A stretch of DNA of 64,000 nt from Kineosporia mesophila (GCF_021129235.1 NZ_JAJOMA010000002.1:1-64000); one strand, 5' to 3'; shown: positions 29,533 through 39,189, numbered from the stretch's first letter. Translations and numbers: made by a program. Notes: generated from the letters alone by a model not told the origin.

Positions 29533-31311
29533 ATGACGAAGCGGGCAGCGACCCCGGATGTTCCCCTCCTGGCGGACCGGGTGCGGGCGGCCCAGCGGGG
29601 TGACCGGGACGTACTCGGGGAGCTGATCGGGGAGCACCTCGTCATGCTGTACAACGTCGCCGGGCGGGCGCTGCGGGGGCACGCCGACGTGGACGACGTG
29701 GTGCAGAACACGCTCATCAGCGTGGTCGAGAACCTGCCGTCGCTGCGGCAGCCTGAGCGGTTCTCCGGATGGGTGCTGGCCATCGCGCGGCGCGAGATCG
29801 CCGACCACCTCCGGCTCCGGCGGGTGGCGGCGGAGCGCGGCCAGGTACTGGACGAGGCCGCGGCGCCGGCCGACCCCGGATCGGACTTCACCGAGCTGAC
29901 GATCCTGCGGCTGGGCCTGACCGGCCAGCGCCGTCAGGTGGCCCAGGCGTCGGACTGGCTGGACCCGGAGTCCCGGTTCGTGCTGTCGCTGTGGTGGCTC
30001 GAGCTGATCGGGCAGATCACCCGGGCCGACCTGAGCACGGCGCTGGGCATCGGCCCGGGTCACGCGGCCGTGCGGGTCCGGCGCATGCGCGAGCAGCTGG
30101 AGACCTCCCGCGAGATCGTCGGTGCGTTGCAGGCCCGGCCGGGCTGCCCGGACCTGGCGCCGCTCCTGGCCGGCTGGGACGGTACGCCCGGTCCGGTGTG
30201 GCGCAAGCGGCTGGCCCGGCATCTGCGGGACTGCCGGTACTGCACGGGTCATCGCCCGGCGCTGGTCCCGCCCGAGCGGCTCCTGGCCGGTCTGGTCATG
30301 GTTCCGCTCGCGCACTCGCTGACCGGCCTGCCCTCGGTGCCGGCGATCCTGGCCGGGTCGTCGCTGACCGGTGTGACAACGGCCGGAGCAGCTGGCTCGG
30401 CCGGAGCGGCCGGGGGCTGGCTGGGCGGCCCGGCCGTCGGGAAGCTCGTGGCCGTGGTCGCCGGGGCGGCGGTGGTCGCGGGTGGGGCCGTCGTCGTGAC
30501 CCACCGGGATCCGCCCGGCCCCGCCCGGGTCCCGCCCGCCGTCGCACCGGCTCGGACGATCGGGCCGACCTCAAGGGCCACGCCGCTCACGCCCACGACG
30601 GTGAAGCCGTCACCCAGCCACCCGACCACGGCTCGTGACCCGCGTCCACCATCGGCTCTCTACGGCAGCACGGTGGACCGCGCCGAACCGGCACCACCGG
30701 CGAACATCCGCCCGCAGCCGCTGCCGGTGCGCCCGGAGGGGACCCTCGTGGTCGCGAACAGCGGCGACCTCGACCCCCGGCCGGACGTGACCTCCCTGGT
30801 GCACCGGGGCGAGTGGGTGACGTTCCGCGGGCGCGGGTACATCCGGGTCGAGACCGCGATGGCGATCACCGAGCGGGTCGGCGCCGTGACCATGCCGTCG
30901 TGGACCCGGTTGCGGGGCCGGATCTTCCACGTGGCGTCCGGTCGGGGGTACCGCCTCGACGACCAGATTCCAGACCGGCCGCGGGGTTACACCTGGATGG
31001 GAGACCCGGAGCACGGTCAGGCCGTTCTGCCGGCCGGGGCGCAGCAGATGTGGGGCTGGGAGTACTACTACCTGGACGGCGAGGTGACGTTCACGTCCAA
31101 CGAACGAGGCGCGGACTACAACCTCTACGTGCACATCGTGGACCGCGCGACGATCGACGACGACCTCCTGACGGCTCCGGACCAGGGGCGCGTGCGGTAC
31201 GGGCTCAACCGGGACGTCGGCACGAACGCCTCACCGGTGCCCCAGTACGTCACCCGCGCCGATCCGCGAGACCCGGCGACCGTGCCCCGCCGGAGCCGGG
31301 TCGGTGGATGA
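29533..31311 (+). CDS. Membrane-anchored sigma factor fused to an unknown extracellular domain
   Basis: 592 residues, paralogous in its front half to the fusion at 13802-15856. Sigma region 2 is about 13-95 (LGELIGEHLVMLYNVAGRAL, DVDDVVQNTLISVV); region 4 is about 120-195 (ITRADLSTALGIGPGHAAVR). The shared module CPDL...WDG...WRKRL.RH.RDC..C has H230, C234 and C237. A membrane helix lies at about 303-322 and a Pro/Thr linker at 325-375. The last 200 residues form an extracellular domain not recognised, rich in Tyr and Trp (MWGWEYYYLDGEVTFTSN). It converges on an alginate-lyase-family gene. Function as a transmembrane sensing sigma factor is inference. Confidence 0.82.
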   Translation: MTKRAATPDVPLLADRVRAAQRGDRDVLGELIGEHLVMLYNVAGRALRGHADVDDVVQNTLISVVENLPSLRQPERFSGWVLAIARREIADHLRLRRVAAERGQVLDEAAAPADPGSDFTELTILRLGLTGQRRQVAQASDWLDPESRFVLSLWWLELIGQITRADLSTALGIGPGHAAVRVRRMREQLETSREIVGALQARPGCPDLAPLLAGWDGTPGPVWRKRLARHLRDCRYCTGHRPALVPPERLLAGLVMVPLAHSLTGLPSVPAILAGSSLTGVTTAGAAGSAGAAGGWLGGPAVGKLVAVVAGAAVVAGGAVVVTHRDPPGPARVPPAVAPARTIGPTSRATPLTPTTVKPSPSHPTTARDPRPPSALYGSTVDRAEPAPPANIRPQPLPVRPEGTLVVANSGDLDPRPDVTSLVHRGEWVTFRGRGYIRVETAMAITERVGAVTMPSWTRLRGRIFHVASGRGYRLDDQIPDRPRGYTWMGDPEHGQAVLPAGAQQMWGWEYYYLDGEVTFTSNERGADYNLYVHIVDRATIDDDLLTAPDQGRVRYGLNRDVGTNASPVPQYVTRADPRDPATVPRRSRVGG

Positions 31312-31346
31312 GGGGTCCCCGCGACCCGGTGGATCACGGGGACCCC
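31312..31346. terminator. Bidirectional terminator between sigma fusion and lyase genes
   Basis: GGGGTCCCCG pairs perfectly with CGGGGACCCC around a 15-base loop between convergent genes. Confidence 0.7.
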
Positions 31347-31351
31347 GGTCC

Positions 31352-32608
31352 TCACCTCTGACGCTTCGTCTTCGTCTTCGTCCGCGGACGGGTGAACATC
31401 AGCGTCCCGAAACCCAGCTGGTCGTAGCCGCCGCTGGCCGAGCCGTAGTCGCCGCCACCGCCTTCGGCGCGCACGCTCCTCGCCATCGCGGTGACGTTCG
31501 GGGCGGCCAGCCCACGCCGGTTGACGTAGTGGTGGAAGACCTGTTCCCAGACCGGGCGCACCTGGCCCCGCCCGGCGGGGGAGATCACGGTCTGGGTCCG
31601 CCGGGCCCCGGTGACGCCGGTGCCCCACTCATAGGTGGTGAAGGGCACCTCGCGGCCGAGGTTGTAGCGGGCCACGTACTCGGCCCCCTTGAGGAACCGG
31701 TTGTCGTCGAAGCCGTACAGGTCGACGCCCTGGTTCCAGGCCATCTCGCAGAGGGCGCCGAGCAGGCCGATGCCCATGACGCTGTGACCCTGGTCGCGGC
31801 CGCTCTCCTGCCACTGCCCGAGCTCACCCTGGTCGCCGTGCAGGAAGGGCACGGCGTGGGGGATCGAGCCGTTGCCGGGTCCGGTCCGCAGATAGGTGAC
31901 GGCGCGGTCGAACAGGCTCCGGTCGTCGCACAGGATGCCGATGGCCATCACCGCGGCGAGGTTCGAGAGGTCCCAGTTGGCCCAGTAGTTCGTGATGTAG
32001 GCGTCGTTGTGCCGGGTCAGGAACTGGTCGTTCAGCGGGTAGAAGACCTTCCGGAGCAGGTTCTGGGTGCCCGCCAGGTCGAAACCCTCGTAACCGCGCA
32101 GCAGTTCGGCCGCGTTGGCCAGCTGGTAGCCGTAGATGCCGGCCGCGAGGAAGCGGTCGGCGTTCCCGGTGATCTGCTTCAGGGTGGACGACCAGGCGTT
32201 CAGGACGCCGACGGCGGCCCGGGCGTGCGCCGGGTCGTCGGTGATCCGCCAGCGCAGCGCGTTCTGGTAGGCGGCGTGCACATCGATGAAGAACTGGGCG
32301 TAGTTCTGCCCGTCGCCGCCGCGCACCACGGTCGGCAGCGGCCGGGGCTTCCAGGTCGCGTGCGATCGGCCGTTCCCGGTCAGGCGCTGCCAGCCGGAGG
32401 TGACGACGGCGTCACCGGCCGCGATGCTGTTGCGGATCCGGGTGAAGTCCGCCTGGGTGTGCAGCAGACCCGGATGGGCGAACGTCACGGCGGCGGTCGG
32501 CTGGACCGCCGCTGCCGGTCTCACCGCGATGCCGACGGTGGCCGCGGCCCCGAGGGCCCCGGCACCGAGGAGCAGGTTGCGACGGCTGACGGATACTGAT
32601 GGACGCAT
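31352..32608 (-). CDS. Secreted alginate-lyase-family protein (Tat signal)
   Basis: 418 residues. The N-terminus has a twin-arginine signal (SRRNLLLGAGALGAAATVG). The mature part matches the helical (alpha/alpha) alginate-lyase superfamily: FAHPGLLHTQADFTRIRN, NAWSSTLKQITGNADRFLAA, NYWANWDLSNLAAVMAIG and RDQGHSVMGIGLLGALCEMA. Family members are secreted lyases or binding proteins for uronic-acid polysaccharides. ATG 32608 has GAGAG nine bases upstream; ATG 32617 is an alternative. It lies tail to tail with the second sigma-TM fusion and divergent from an NmrA-like gene. Confidence 0.85.
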   Translation of the reverse strand: MRPSVSVSRRNLLLGAGALGAAATVGIAVRPAAAVQPTAAVTFAHPGLLHTQADFTRIRNSIAAGDAVVTSGWQRLTGNGRSHATWKPRPLPTVVRGGDGQNYAQFFIDVHAAYQNALRWRITDDPAHARAAVGVLNAWSSTLKQITGNADRFLAAGIYGYQLANAAELLRGYEGFDLAGTQNLLRKVFYPLNDQFLTRHNDAYITNYWANWDLSNLAAVMAIGILCDDRSLFDRAVTYLRTGPGNGSIPHAVPFLHGDQGELGQWQESGRDQGHSVMGIGLLGALCEMAWNQGVDLYGFDDNRFLKGAEYVARYNLGREVPFTTYEWGTGVTGARRTQTVISPAGRGQVRPVWEQVFHHYVNRRGLAAPNVTAMARSVRAEGGGGDYGSASGGYDQLGFGTLMFTRPRTKTKTKRQR

Positions 32609-32720
32609 GGGGGTCATCTCTCGGAGGGGGACACGGTCATCAGGGACGACCGTCCGGGTCCCACCGGAATGACAGAAACTGGGAAGCTGGTTTCCGGTCA
32701 CCGCAACGAGGGAGCAGATC

Positions 32721-33563
32721 ATGGGTACGTCGCCGATCGCGGTCACGGGATCGACCGGCCGGCTCGGGGGAATGGTGGCCCACCACCTCGCCGGAGCCGG
32801 TGCCACCCAGCGTCTCCTGGTGCGTGACCCGAGCCGGGCCCCGCAACTGCCGCACGCGGGCGTCCACCCGTTCAGCTACACCGACCGGCAGGCTTCGGTG
32901 GATGCGCTGGACGGGGTGGGCGTGCTCTTCATGGTCTCGGCGCCGGAGAGCCCGGACCGGCTCGACCTGCACCGCTCGTTCATCGACGCGGCGGTCGCGG
33001 CCGGGGTGCCCCACATCGTCTACACCTCGTTCGTGGGCGCGGCCGCCGACGCGACGTTCACCCTGGCCCGCGACCACCACGTCACCGAGGAGTACATCAA
33101 GGCCAGCGGCGTGCGCCGGACCTTCCTGCGCGACAGCTTCTACCTCGACCTGGCCGCGAACCTGGCCGGTGACGACGGGGTGATCCGGGGTCCGGCCGGC
33201 CAGGGCCGCTGCGCCTTCGTCGCCCACACCGACGTCGCCCGCACCGCGGCCGCCGTCCTGCTCTCCCCGGAACAGCACCAGGACCGGCAGTACGACCTGA
33301 CCGGTCCGCAGGCCCTGACCCTGTCCGAGGTCGCCGAGACCGTCAGCGCCGTCCGGGGCCGGCCGGTCGTCTTCCACGACGAGACGATCGAGGAGGCCTA
33401 CGCCTCCCGCGCCGGGTACGGGGCGCCGGGCTGGCAGCTCGATGCCTGGGTGAGCACCTACACGGCAATCGCCGGCAACGTCATGGCCCCGGTCAGCCCG
33501 GCGATCGAGGACATCACCGGCACGGCCCCGATGAGCCTGGCCGAGTACCTGGAACAGGCCTGA
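32721..33563 (+). CDS. NmrA-like NAD(P)-binding oxidoreductase
   Basis: 280 residues. Rossmann motif AVTGSTGRLGGMVAHHL at the start, then VGVLFMVSAPESPDR, HIVYTSFVGAAADATFTLAR and RTFLRDSFYLDLAANL as in QorB/NmrA-type proteins. The start has a GAGGGAG ribosome site. It is similar in architecture to the gene at 26588 but not a close copy. No adjacent regulator. The substrate is unknown. Confidence 0.85.
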   Translation: MGTSPIAVTGSTGRLGGMVAHHLAGAGATQRLLVRDPSRAPQLPHAGVHPFSYTDRQASVDALDGVGVLFMVSAPESPDRLDLHRSFIDAAVAAGVPHIVYTSFVGAAADATFTLARDHHVTEEYIKASGVRRTFLRDSFYLDLAANLAGDDGVIRGPAGQGRCAFVAHTDVARTAAAVLLSPEQHQDRQYDLTGPQALTLSEVAETVSAVRGRPVVFHDETIEEAYASRAGYGAPGWQLDAWVSTYTAIAGNVMAPVSPAIEDITGTAPMSLAEYLEQA

Positions 33564-33694
33564 GACTCACCCGTCGGCCAGTCGCTGGATGGTGATGTCC
33601 AGCCAGGCCCGGAGTTCGTCCAGACCGCTCTGGCACAGGTAGCGGCTCCAGCGAGCTCCGGTCGAGGAAGGTGGCCAGGGCCTGCGCCGCGCGG

Positions 33695-34006
33695 TCACGC
33701 TGGGGAAGTGACCGGCTCCGGGGGAGCGAGCCGCCAGAAACAGCGTGCGGAATGGATCATTCCGTAGACCGGGATGAATGACAGGACGAAGCTGAGCCAG
33801 CTCCGGCTCTCGAGCCCGCAGACGACGGCGATGGTCAGGTAGGCGAGGCCACCGATCGAGTCTTTCGTCAGCTGCCCGAGGCCGAGCCACTCCCCGAGGT
33901 GGCGGGGGCCGATCGTGGCGAGGACCCAGAGAGCTGCCCACAAGAAGAGGAAAAGGCTGCGCTGGGCATGAACATGCGGGGCGGTGTCCACGTCGTTCCG
34001 GCTCAT
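33695..34006 (-). CDS. Small membrane protein of unknown function
   Basis: 103 residues with three hydrophobic segments (SLFLFLWAALWVLATIG, IGGLAYLTIAVVCGLE, WLSFVLSFIPVYGMIH). The ATG overlaps the stop of the upstream gene as ATGA (34003-34006), so the two are translationally coupled. No family recognised. Confidence 0.6.
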   Translation of the reverse strand: MSRNDVDTAPHVHAQRSLFLFLWAALWVLATIGPRHLGEWLGLGQLTKDSIGGLAYLTIAVVCGLESRSWLSFVLSFIPVYGMIHSARCFWRLAPPEPVTSPA

Positions 34007-34515
34007 CTCAGGGCGTGAGTGATCAGGGTGATGGCCTCACCGAGTTTCCGGTGCAGGTTCTGGAGTTCGCGCCGGGTCCAGCGGGGCGAGTACCCGGACC
34101 GATCGAACAGGTACGGAAGGTTGGCCGCGACGAGCTTGTCGTAGCAGGCGTCACAGATCCGGCTCCGGTCGTGCCAGGGGCCGCCGGTGGTGCGGGCGAC
34201 ATCCCCGGCGAGGTTCCAGGCGTTCAGCGCGCCGACCGGGTCCAGAGCCAGCCCTCGCCGCCGGTTCCAGTCGACGACCCCGCGCAGATCCATGAGCGTC
34301 TCGGCGCTGTCCGGGTCGCCCACGTCCCACCCGTTCCCGGCCGCCGCGGCCCAGCACTGGTCCGGGGTGGCCCAGCTCACCGGGTGGCCGCCGGAAGCGG
34401 CGACGACGTCCTGGTCGTTCGCGTCCGGGCCCCACCACAGCACGCGGTCGAGCCCGGGCAGCACGACACGCAGGGGGTAGCCCTCCACCGGGCCGGTGAG
34501 CAACGCGTCCACCAT
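34003..34515 (-). CDS. Unknown soluble protein, coupled to a small membrane protein
   Basis: 170 residues, rich in Trp and Asp (RVLWWGPDANDQDVVAASGG, CWAAAAGNGWDVGDPDSAET), with a CDACYDK motif near residue 122. No signal peptide or transmembrane helix. No family was recognised. The four-base ATGA overlap with the following gene suggests a two-gene operon. No clear ribosome site precedes the ATG at 34515. Confidence 0.55.
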   Translation of the reverse strand: MVDALLTGPVEGYPLRVVLPGLDRVLWWGPDANDQDVVAASGGHPVSWATPDQCWAAAAGNGWDVGDPDSAETLMDLRGVVDWNRRRGLALDPVGALNAWNLAGDVARTTGGPWHDRSRICDACYDKLVAANLPYLFDRSGYSPRWTRRELQNLHRKLGEAITLITHALR

Positions 34516-34693
34516 CGGTAGTGTCCCAGATCCGGGCCTTGCCCGGTGGCTCGGGATTCTGGCGCAGCGAGCCGGTCACCCGGTGCCCGCCGTCCGGCAC
34601 CGCGTCTGACGGCGGGACGACAGGTACGACGGTGGAGACGGAACTGGCCGGTCGCCAGATGGTGCGGCGACCGGCCGGGAACCGGGGCTGACG

Positions 34694-35965
34694 TCAGCCG
34701 GCAGCCGCCGGCGTCGGGGTGGTGCCATGCAGGGCGTCGGTGACGGAGGCCGGGACGGGCTTGTCGAGCATCTCGCAGATGGTCACGTCCTCGGCGGCGA
34801 AGGCGACCTGGGCGTAACGGTTCACGCCGTCGTTGGCCTTCGTGTCGCTGGGCTCGGCGGTGGTGTCGCTGACCGCGGTGCGCCGGCCGTCCTCGGTGGC
34901 CAAGGCGGTGCTGTGGTGGCCCAGGGTGTCGCCGCCGTGGCCCCAGACGGTGCCGCAGGCGCCGTCGACGCGGAACAGGCCCAGACCGTAGCCGCCCTTG
35001 ATCGGGTAGTCGGCCGGGACGTCGACCGTCTTCTTCATCTGGTTGACCTGGTGCTGGGAGAACAGCTTTCCGCCCAGGACGCCGGAGAAGAAGCGGGACA
35101 GGTCGTTCGCGTCGGACACGATCGCGCCGGCGGCGCCGCCCCAGCCGCCGATCGGCCAGGTGGACGTGTCGACCTTCGTCGGGGTGGCGCCGGCGAAGCT
35201 GACCGCGTACCCGTGGGCGTAGCCAGGGCCGGTGTTCGTGGCGCGCGGGTCGGCGTAATAGGTGTGCCGCAGGCCCAGGGGCCTGGCGATGCGCTGCTGC
35301 ACCAGGTCGGGCAGGGACCTGCCGGTCTGCTTCTGCAGGATCATCCCGATCAGCGTGTAGTTGGTGTTGGAGTACGACCAGCTCGTGCCCGGGGCGAAGT
35401 TGGGCTCATGCCTGAACGCGACGTCCAGCAGTTCCTGCTCGGTCCAGACGCGCTGCGGGTCTTCGGTCAGCTGGGCGAAGAAGTCCTCGTCGCCGGTGTA
35501 GCTGAACAGGCCGCTGGTGTGGTTGAGCAGCATCCGGACGGTGATGTTCTTCCCGTTCGGCACGACGCCGGGCAGGTACTTCGCGACGGGTGCGTCCAGG
35601 CGCAGCTGGTGCCGGTCGACCAGCTGCAGGGCCAGCGTGGACATGAAGGTCTTGGTGTTGCTGCCGATCTCGAACTGGTCGCGGGCGGTGAGCGGGCGTC
35701 CGGTGGCGATGTCGGCGAGCCCGGCGACCGTGAACGCGGTGCGCCGGCCGTCGTTGATCCGGGCGACGTAGCCGGGGGCGCCGGAGGCCAGCACCTGCTC
35801 GGCGACGTCGCGCATCGGCCCCTGGCCGCTCGGGGCCGGTGTACCGGCCGAGGCGGCACCGGCGGCGGCGATCGCACCCGAACCGGCCAGAACAGCGGCG
35901 CTGAGCGCGACCGCCGTGCGGCGACGCGGGTGGGCGGACTTCCTGGTGGCGGTGTCTGTCGTCAT
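34694..35965 (-). CDS. Secreted serine hydrolase, class C beta-lactamase/DD-peptidase type
   Basis: 423 residues. Signal peptide about 1-42 (RRTAVALSAAVLAGSGAIA). The penicilloyl serine-transferase motifs are present: SxxK in IGSNTKTFMS (serine near residue 100), YxN in WSYSNTNYTL, and HGGDTLGH in place of KTG, as in class C-type DD-carboxypeptidases and esterases. It may be a D-alanyl-D-alanine carboxypeptidase, esterase or beta-lactamase; the motifs do not decide. The C-terminal 30 residues are Ala/Pro/Thr-rich. The gene stands alone. Confidence 0.88.
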   Translation of the reverse strand: MTTDTATRKSAHPRRRTAVALSAAVLAGSGAIAAAGAASAGTPAPSGQGPMRDVAEQVLASGAPGYVARINDGRRTAFTVAGLADIATGRPLTARDQFEIGSNTKTFMSTLALQLVDRHQLRLDAPVAKYLPGVVPNGKNITVRMLLNHTSGLFSYTGDEDFFAQLTEDPQRVWTEQELLDVAFRHEPNFAPGTSWSYSNTNYTLIGMILQKQTGRSLPDLVQQRIARPLGLRHTYYADPRATNTGPGYAHGYAVSFAGATPTKVDTSTWPIGGWGGAAGAIVSDANDLSRFFSGVLGGKLFSQHQVNQMKKTVDVPADYPIKGGYGLGLFRVDGACGTVWGHGGDTLGHHSTALATEDGRRTAVSDTTAEPSDTKANDGVNRYAQVAFAAEDVTICEMLDKPVPASVTDALHGTTPTPAAAG

Positions 35966-36261
35966 GCGTCCAGCCTGTCGCGATCGCCCCCGGCAATCAC
36001 TGCCCCAGGCTGCCCACCCGCCCGGGTGCTGGCCGTACCCCGCCTGGTGGTGCAGGCACTACCTGTACCGGCGAAGGTCCAGCTGAGAGGTCCGATCGCT
36101 GCTGCTGTGCCGCTTCCGGGGCAGCTCGCGCCGAGCGGCTGACGCAGCGAGCCCGGCCCGATGCCGGCCGCGATACCGTGGCGATGACCTGAAGCAGTTC
36201 TGGGTCTGGACCAGATCCAGCCGGGACGGGCCCGGCGACCGCGAATGAAGGGCCCAGCACC

Positions 36262-36654
36262 ATGTCACTGCCCCAGAACCTGCTCGACGTCCTTTCCGGA
36301 CCGGCCATCTGTTTCGTCACCACGCTGATGCCGGACGGTTCCCCGCAGATCAGCCAGACCTGGGTGGACACCGACGGCGAGCACCTGCTCGTCAACACGG
36401 TGGACACCCATCAGAAGATGCGGAACATCCGGCGGGACCACCGGGTCGCCATCGGCATCACCGATCCGCAGGCGCCGTCGCGGTCCTGGGCGCTGCGGGG
36501 CAGCGTGGTCTCGGAGACGACGGAGGGCGCCACGGAACACATCGACCGGCTCGCGCAGAAGTACCTCGGCCGTCCCTATCCCTGGTGGGGCGGGCGCGAC
36601 CAGCAGCGGGTCCTGCTCACCGTGAAGATCGACAAGGTGCACACCCCGGGCTGA
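36262..36654 (+). CDS. PPOX-class F420-dependent enzyme
   Basis: 130 residues forming a split-barrel flavin/F420-binding fold: ICFVTTLMPDGSPQISQTWV, HLLVNTVDTHQKMRNIRRDH and VAIGITDPQAPSRSWALRGSV. This is the common pattern of actinobacterial PPOX-class F420-dependent reductases of unknown substrate. Together with fgd at 5547, which makes F420H2, it indicates an F420 economy in the organism. It converges on the next gene with two bases between stops. Confidence 0.85.
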   Translation: MSLPQNLLDVLSGPAICFVTTLMPDGSPQISQTWVDTDGEHLLVNTVDTHQKMRNIRRDHRVAIGITDPQAPSRSWALRGSVVSETTEGATEHIDRLAQKYLGRPYPWWGGRDQQRVLLTVKIDKVHTPG

Positions 36655-36656
36655 CC

Positions 36657-37739
36657 TCAGGGCAGGTTGGCCAGGCTGTTGCGGCGCCGGGCGCCGGCGA
36701 CCAGATTGACCACGCCCAGCACCACCGCGCCCGTGCCGGCGAACAGGCCGAGTGTCAGCAGGGGAGTGGCCAGGGACGCGTCGGGGAAGTAGAGCACGCG
36801 CCGCAGCAGGGTGGCACCCGCACCGGGTGGCAGCGACTGGCCGAAATCCCGCCACGCGACCGGCATCATGGGCAGGGCGGTCGCGGCCCCGCTGATCGGG
36901 GTGCCGAGCAGGAAGTACAGCACCGCCCCGACACCGGCCCCGGCACTGCCGATGAGGGAGACCAGGCCACTGACCGAGGCGGTCACGGCGAGGTTGATCA
37001 GCGCCAGGCAGAGGGCCAGTTTCCAGTAGTGGACGTGGTTCCCGACGCCGAACGCGTGCGCGAGGGTCGAGATCCCGGTCCCCACCACGAGGGCGTACAG
37101 CACCAGGAACAGCACGGGGAGCTCACCGCGGGCCCAGTTGGCGCGGTAGCGCGGAACCAGCCGGCCCAGTCCCACCGAGCCGATCGTGCCCACGAGCACG
37201 ACGACCTGGAGCAGGATGGCCAGGCTCCCGCCCGCGGAGTCACCGGAGGGGAGCGGGCTGATCTCGCTCACCGTCGGCACCACGGAGGCAGAGTCCGACG
37301 CAGGGTCCGACGCGATGAACAAGGCGGTGAGGGCGGCAGCGACCTGGGGCGAGGCCGCCGTGGACTTCAGTAGTTCGGTGCTGTCGATGCCCACGACGAC
37401 CGCGCCGTAGGTGTCCATCCGCCGGATGCCCTCGACGGCCTCCGCCCGGCTGCCGTACGCGACGTAATCGAGCGCACCGCCGGCCTGTTCGGCCATCGCG
37501 GTGCGGCCGGAATCCGTCCCCACGTAGCCGAGCGGAAGGTGGTGCGGCCGAGGCGCGTGGGAGATGCTCAGCAACGCCGACCCGAGCAGGGTCAGGATGG
37601 TGACACCGATCCCGGCGATGACCGCGGCGCGGATCCAGAAGTGTTGCTCACGAGCTTTTTCCGCGGCGGGCGGGAGTGTCTGCCCGACATCCTCGTCCGG
37701 TTCCGGGGAATGCTCGCCGTGCTGGGCCACCGTACCCAT
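36657..37739 (-). CDS. ABC-2/YhgE-like multi-pass membrane protein
   Basis: 360 residues from ATG 37739, which has an AGGAGG site. One N-terminal transmembrane helix (RAAVIAGIGVTILTLLGSAL) precedes a soluble extracytoplasmic domain of about 130 residues (HHLPLGYVGTDSGRTA, YGAVVVGIDSTELLKSTAA). Five or six further helices follow (LAILLQVVVLVGTIGSVGLG, VLFLVLYALVVGTGISTLAH and others). The topology is that of ABC-2-type permeases and YhgE/DUF3533 proteins. No ATPase gene is adjacent, so transport is unproved. Confidence 0.65.
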   Translation of the reverse strand: MGTVAQHGEHSPEPDEDVGQTLPPAAEKAREQHFWIRAAVIAGIGVTILTLLGSALLSISHAPRPHHLPLGYVGTDSGRTAMAEQAGGALDYVAYGSRAEAVEGIRRMDTYGAVVVGIDSTELLKSTAASPQVAAALTALFIASDPASDSASVVPTVSEISPLPSGDSAGGSLAILLQVVVLVGTIGSVGLGRLVPRYRANWARGELPVLFLVLYALVVGTGISTLAHAFGVGNHVHYWKLALCLALINLAVTASVSGLVSLIGSAGAGVGAVLYFLLGTPISGAATALPMMPVAWRDFGQSLPPGAGATLLRRVLYFPDASLATPLLTLGLFAGTGAVVLGVVNLVAGARRRNSLANLP

Positions 37740-38079
37740 GCGCTCGCCCTCCTCGGGATCTGTCCGGACGATGCTCGCAGTGCAGAGGCTCCGCGTCAGT
37801 TCGGGCTCACCCGTTGGGCGGCAGGCACCGCGGCCGGGGGCCTGTCGCCACTTCCGGTTACTCACAGCTAACTCGGACCTCGGGAGTTGTCCTGATTCAC
37901 CTGGTCAGGGCCTTCGTCCAGCACCCCGACGGGCGCTCCCTCCCCAGGAGCGATACGTTCCGTGGCGGCGCCTCGTCCGTTCGGGCGGGGGCCGGGGTGG
38001 CTCCAGACCGCGGGCCCCGCCGATGTTGCGCTGAAGCGGGAGCGCCGGGAAACCGGGTTCGAGCACGAAGGGTCTACCA

Positions 38080-39180
38080 GTGAGAATTGCGTTGTTGGCC
38101 CATCTCCACCATCCGATCGCCGAGCCCTTCGCCGGCGGTATGGAGATGCACACCCGACTGGTGGCGGACGAACTCGTGCGGCGGGGGCACGACGTGACCC
38201 TGTTCGCCCGGGAGAACAGCTCGACGCAGGCTCGGCTCGTACCGATCCTCGACGACAGCTTCGTGTACGGGACGGTGCGCCACAGCCACAGTCGCGACGA
38301 GGCGCTGGACGGCGCCATGCGCCGCGCCCTGGCCCGGATCGAGGACGGCGGCTTCGACCTCGTCCTCAACAACTCGCTGAGCCCGCTGCCGTACCGCGAC
38401 CTCGACGGTCATCCGATGCTGACGGTGCTGCACACACCGCCCACGCTGGAGAAGGTCAACGCCGTCATCGAGGCCCCGGGCTGGAAGCCGGGGGCCCGGC
38501 ACACGTTCGTCGCCGTCTCCCGCTTCACCGCGATGGCCTGGCGCTCGCTGCTGCCGGAGGTCGGGGTCGTGCCCAACGGCATCGACCTGGACCAGTGGCG
38601 CGCGGTGGCCGGCCAGGAGCGGGGGCTGGCCGTCTGGTCGGCCCGGATCACGCCGGAGAAGGGCCTGCACCTGGCGATCGACGCGGCCCGGGCGGCGGGC
38701 CTGCACCTGGAGTTCACCGGCATCGTGGGTGACCCGCAGTACTTCGAGGACGAAATCCGGCCGCGTACGGGCCCGGACGTGCGCTACCGCGGCCATCTGA
38801 CCCACGAGCAGCTGGCCACCCAGCTGTCGAAGGCCGAGGTGTTCCTGGCCACCCCGCTGTGGGACGAGCCGTTCGGTCTGGCGATGGTCGAGGCGATGGC
38901 CTGCGGCACCCCGGTCGCGGCACTGCCCAACGGGGCCTGCCCCGAGGTGGTCCTGCCCTCGGGCGGCGCCGTGGCCGACAAGGCGTCGGTGGACGGCCTG
39001 GCCGCCGCGATCGACGAGGCCCGCACGATGAACCGCCGCAAGGTCCGGCGCCACGCGCGGCGTTACGACGCCCGCACGATGATGAATCAGTACGAGGCGC
39101 TGATGCTGGACCTGGCCCGGCTGCCCGCAGCGGAGTCCGCGTCGGGTCCCGGCCCGCTGCCCGACTCGCTGAGCGCCTGA
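38080..39180 (+). CDS. GT4-type glycosyltransferase
   Basis: 366 residues of GT-B fold. N-terminal ALLAHLHHPIAEPFAGGMEM with a Gly-rich acceptor loop, VPNGIDLDQW in the middle, RITPEKGLHLAIDAA, and the nucleotide-sugar motif DEPFGLAMVEAMACGTPV (EX7E). The start is GTG 38080 with GAAGGG upstream. It is the first gene of a three-glycosyltransferase operon, nine bases before the next start. Donor and acceptor are unknown. Confidence 0.9.
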   Translation: MRIALLAHLHHPIAEPFAGGMEMHTRLVADELVRRGHDVTLFARENSSTQARLVPILDDSFVYGTVRHSHSRDEALDGAMRRALARIEDGGFDLVLNNSLSPLPYRDLDGHPMLTVLHTPPTLEKVNAVIEAPGWKPGARHTFVAVSRFTAMAWRSLLPEVGVVPNGIDLDQWRAVAGQERGLAVWSARITPEKGLHLAIDAARAAGLHLEFTGIVGDPQYFEDEIRPRTGPDVRYRGHLTHEQLATQLSKAEVFLATPLWDEPFGLAMVEAMACGTPVAALPNGACPEVVLPSGGAVADKASVDGLAAAIDEARTMNRRKVRRHARRYDARTMMNQYEALMLDLARLPAAESASGPGPLPDSLSA

Positions 39181-39189
39181 GGCGCACCC

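Noticed and set aside
33567-33694. Possible fragment of a regulator ending GLDELRAWLDITIQRLADG on the minus strand
   Set aside because: The tail looks protein-like, but only about 25 codons are convincing and the rest is a shadow of the small membrane-protein gene.
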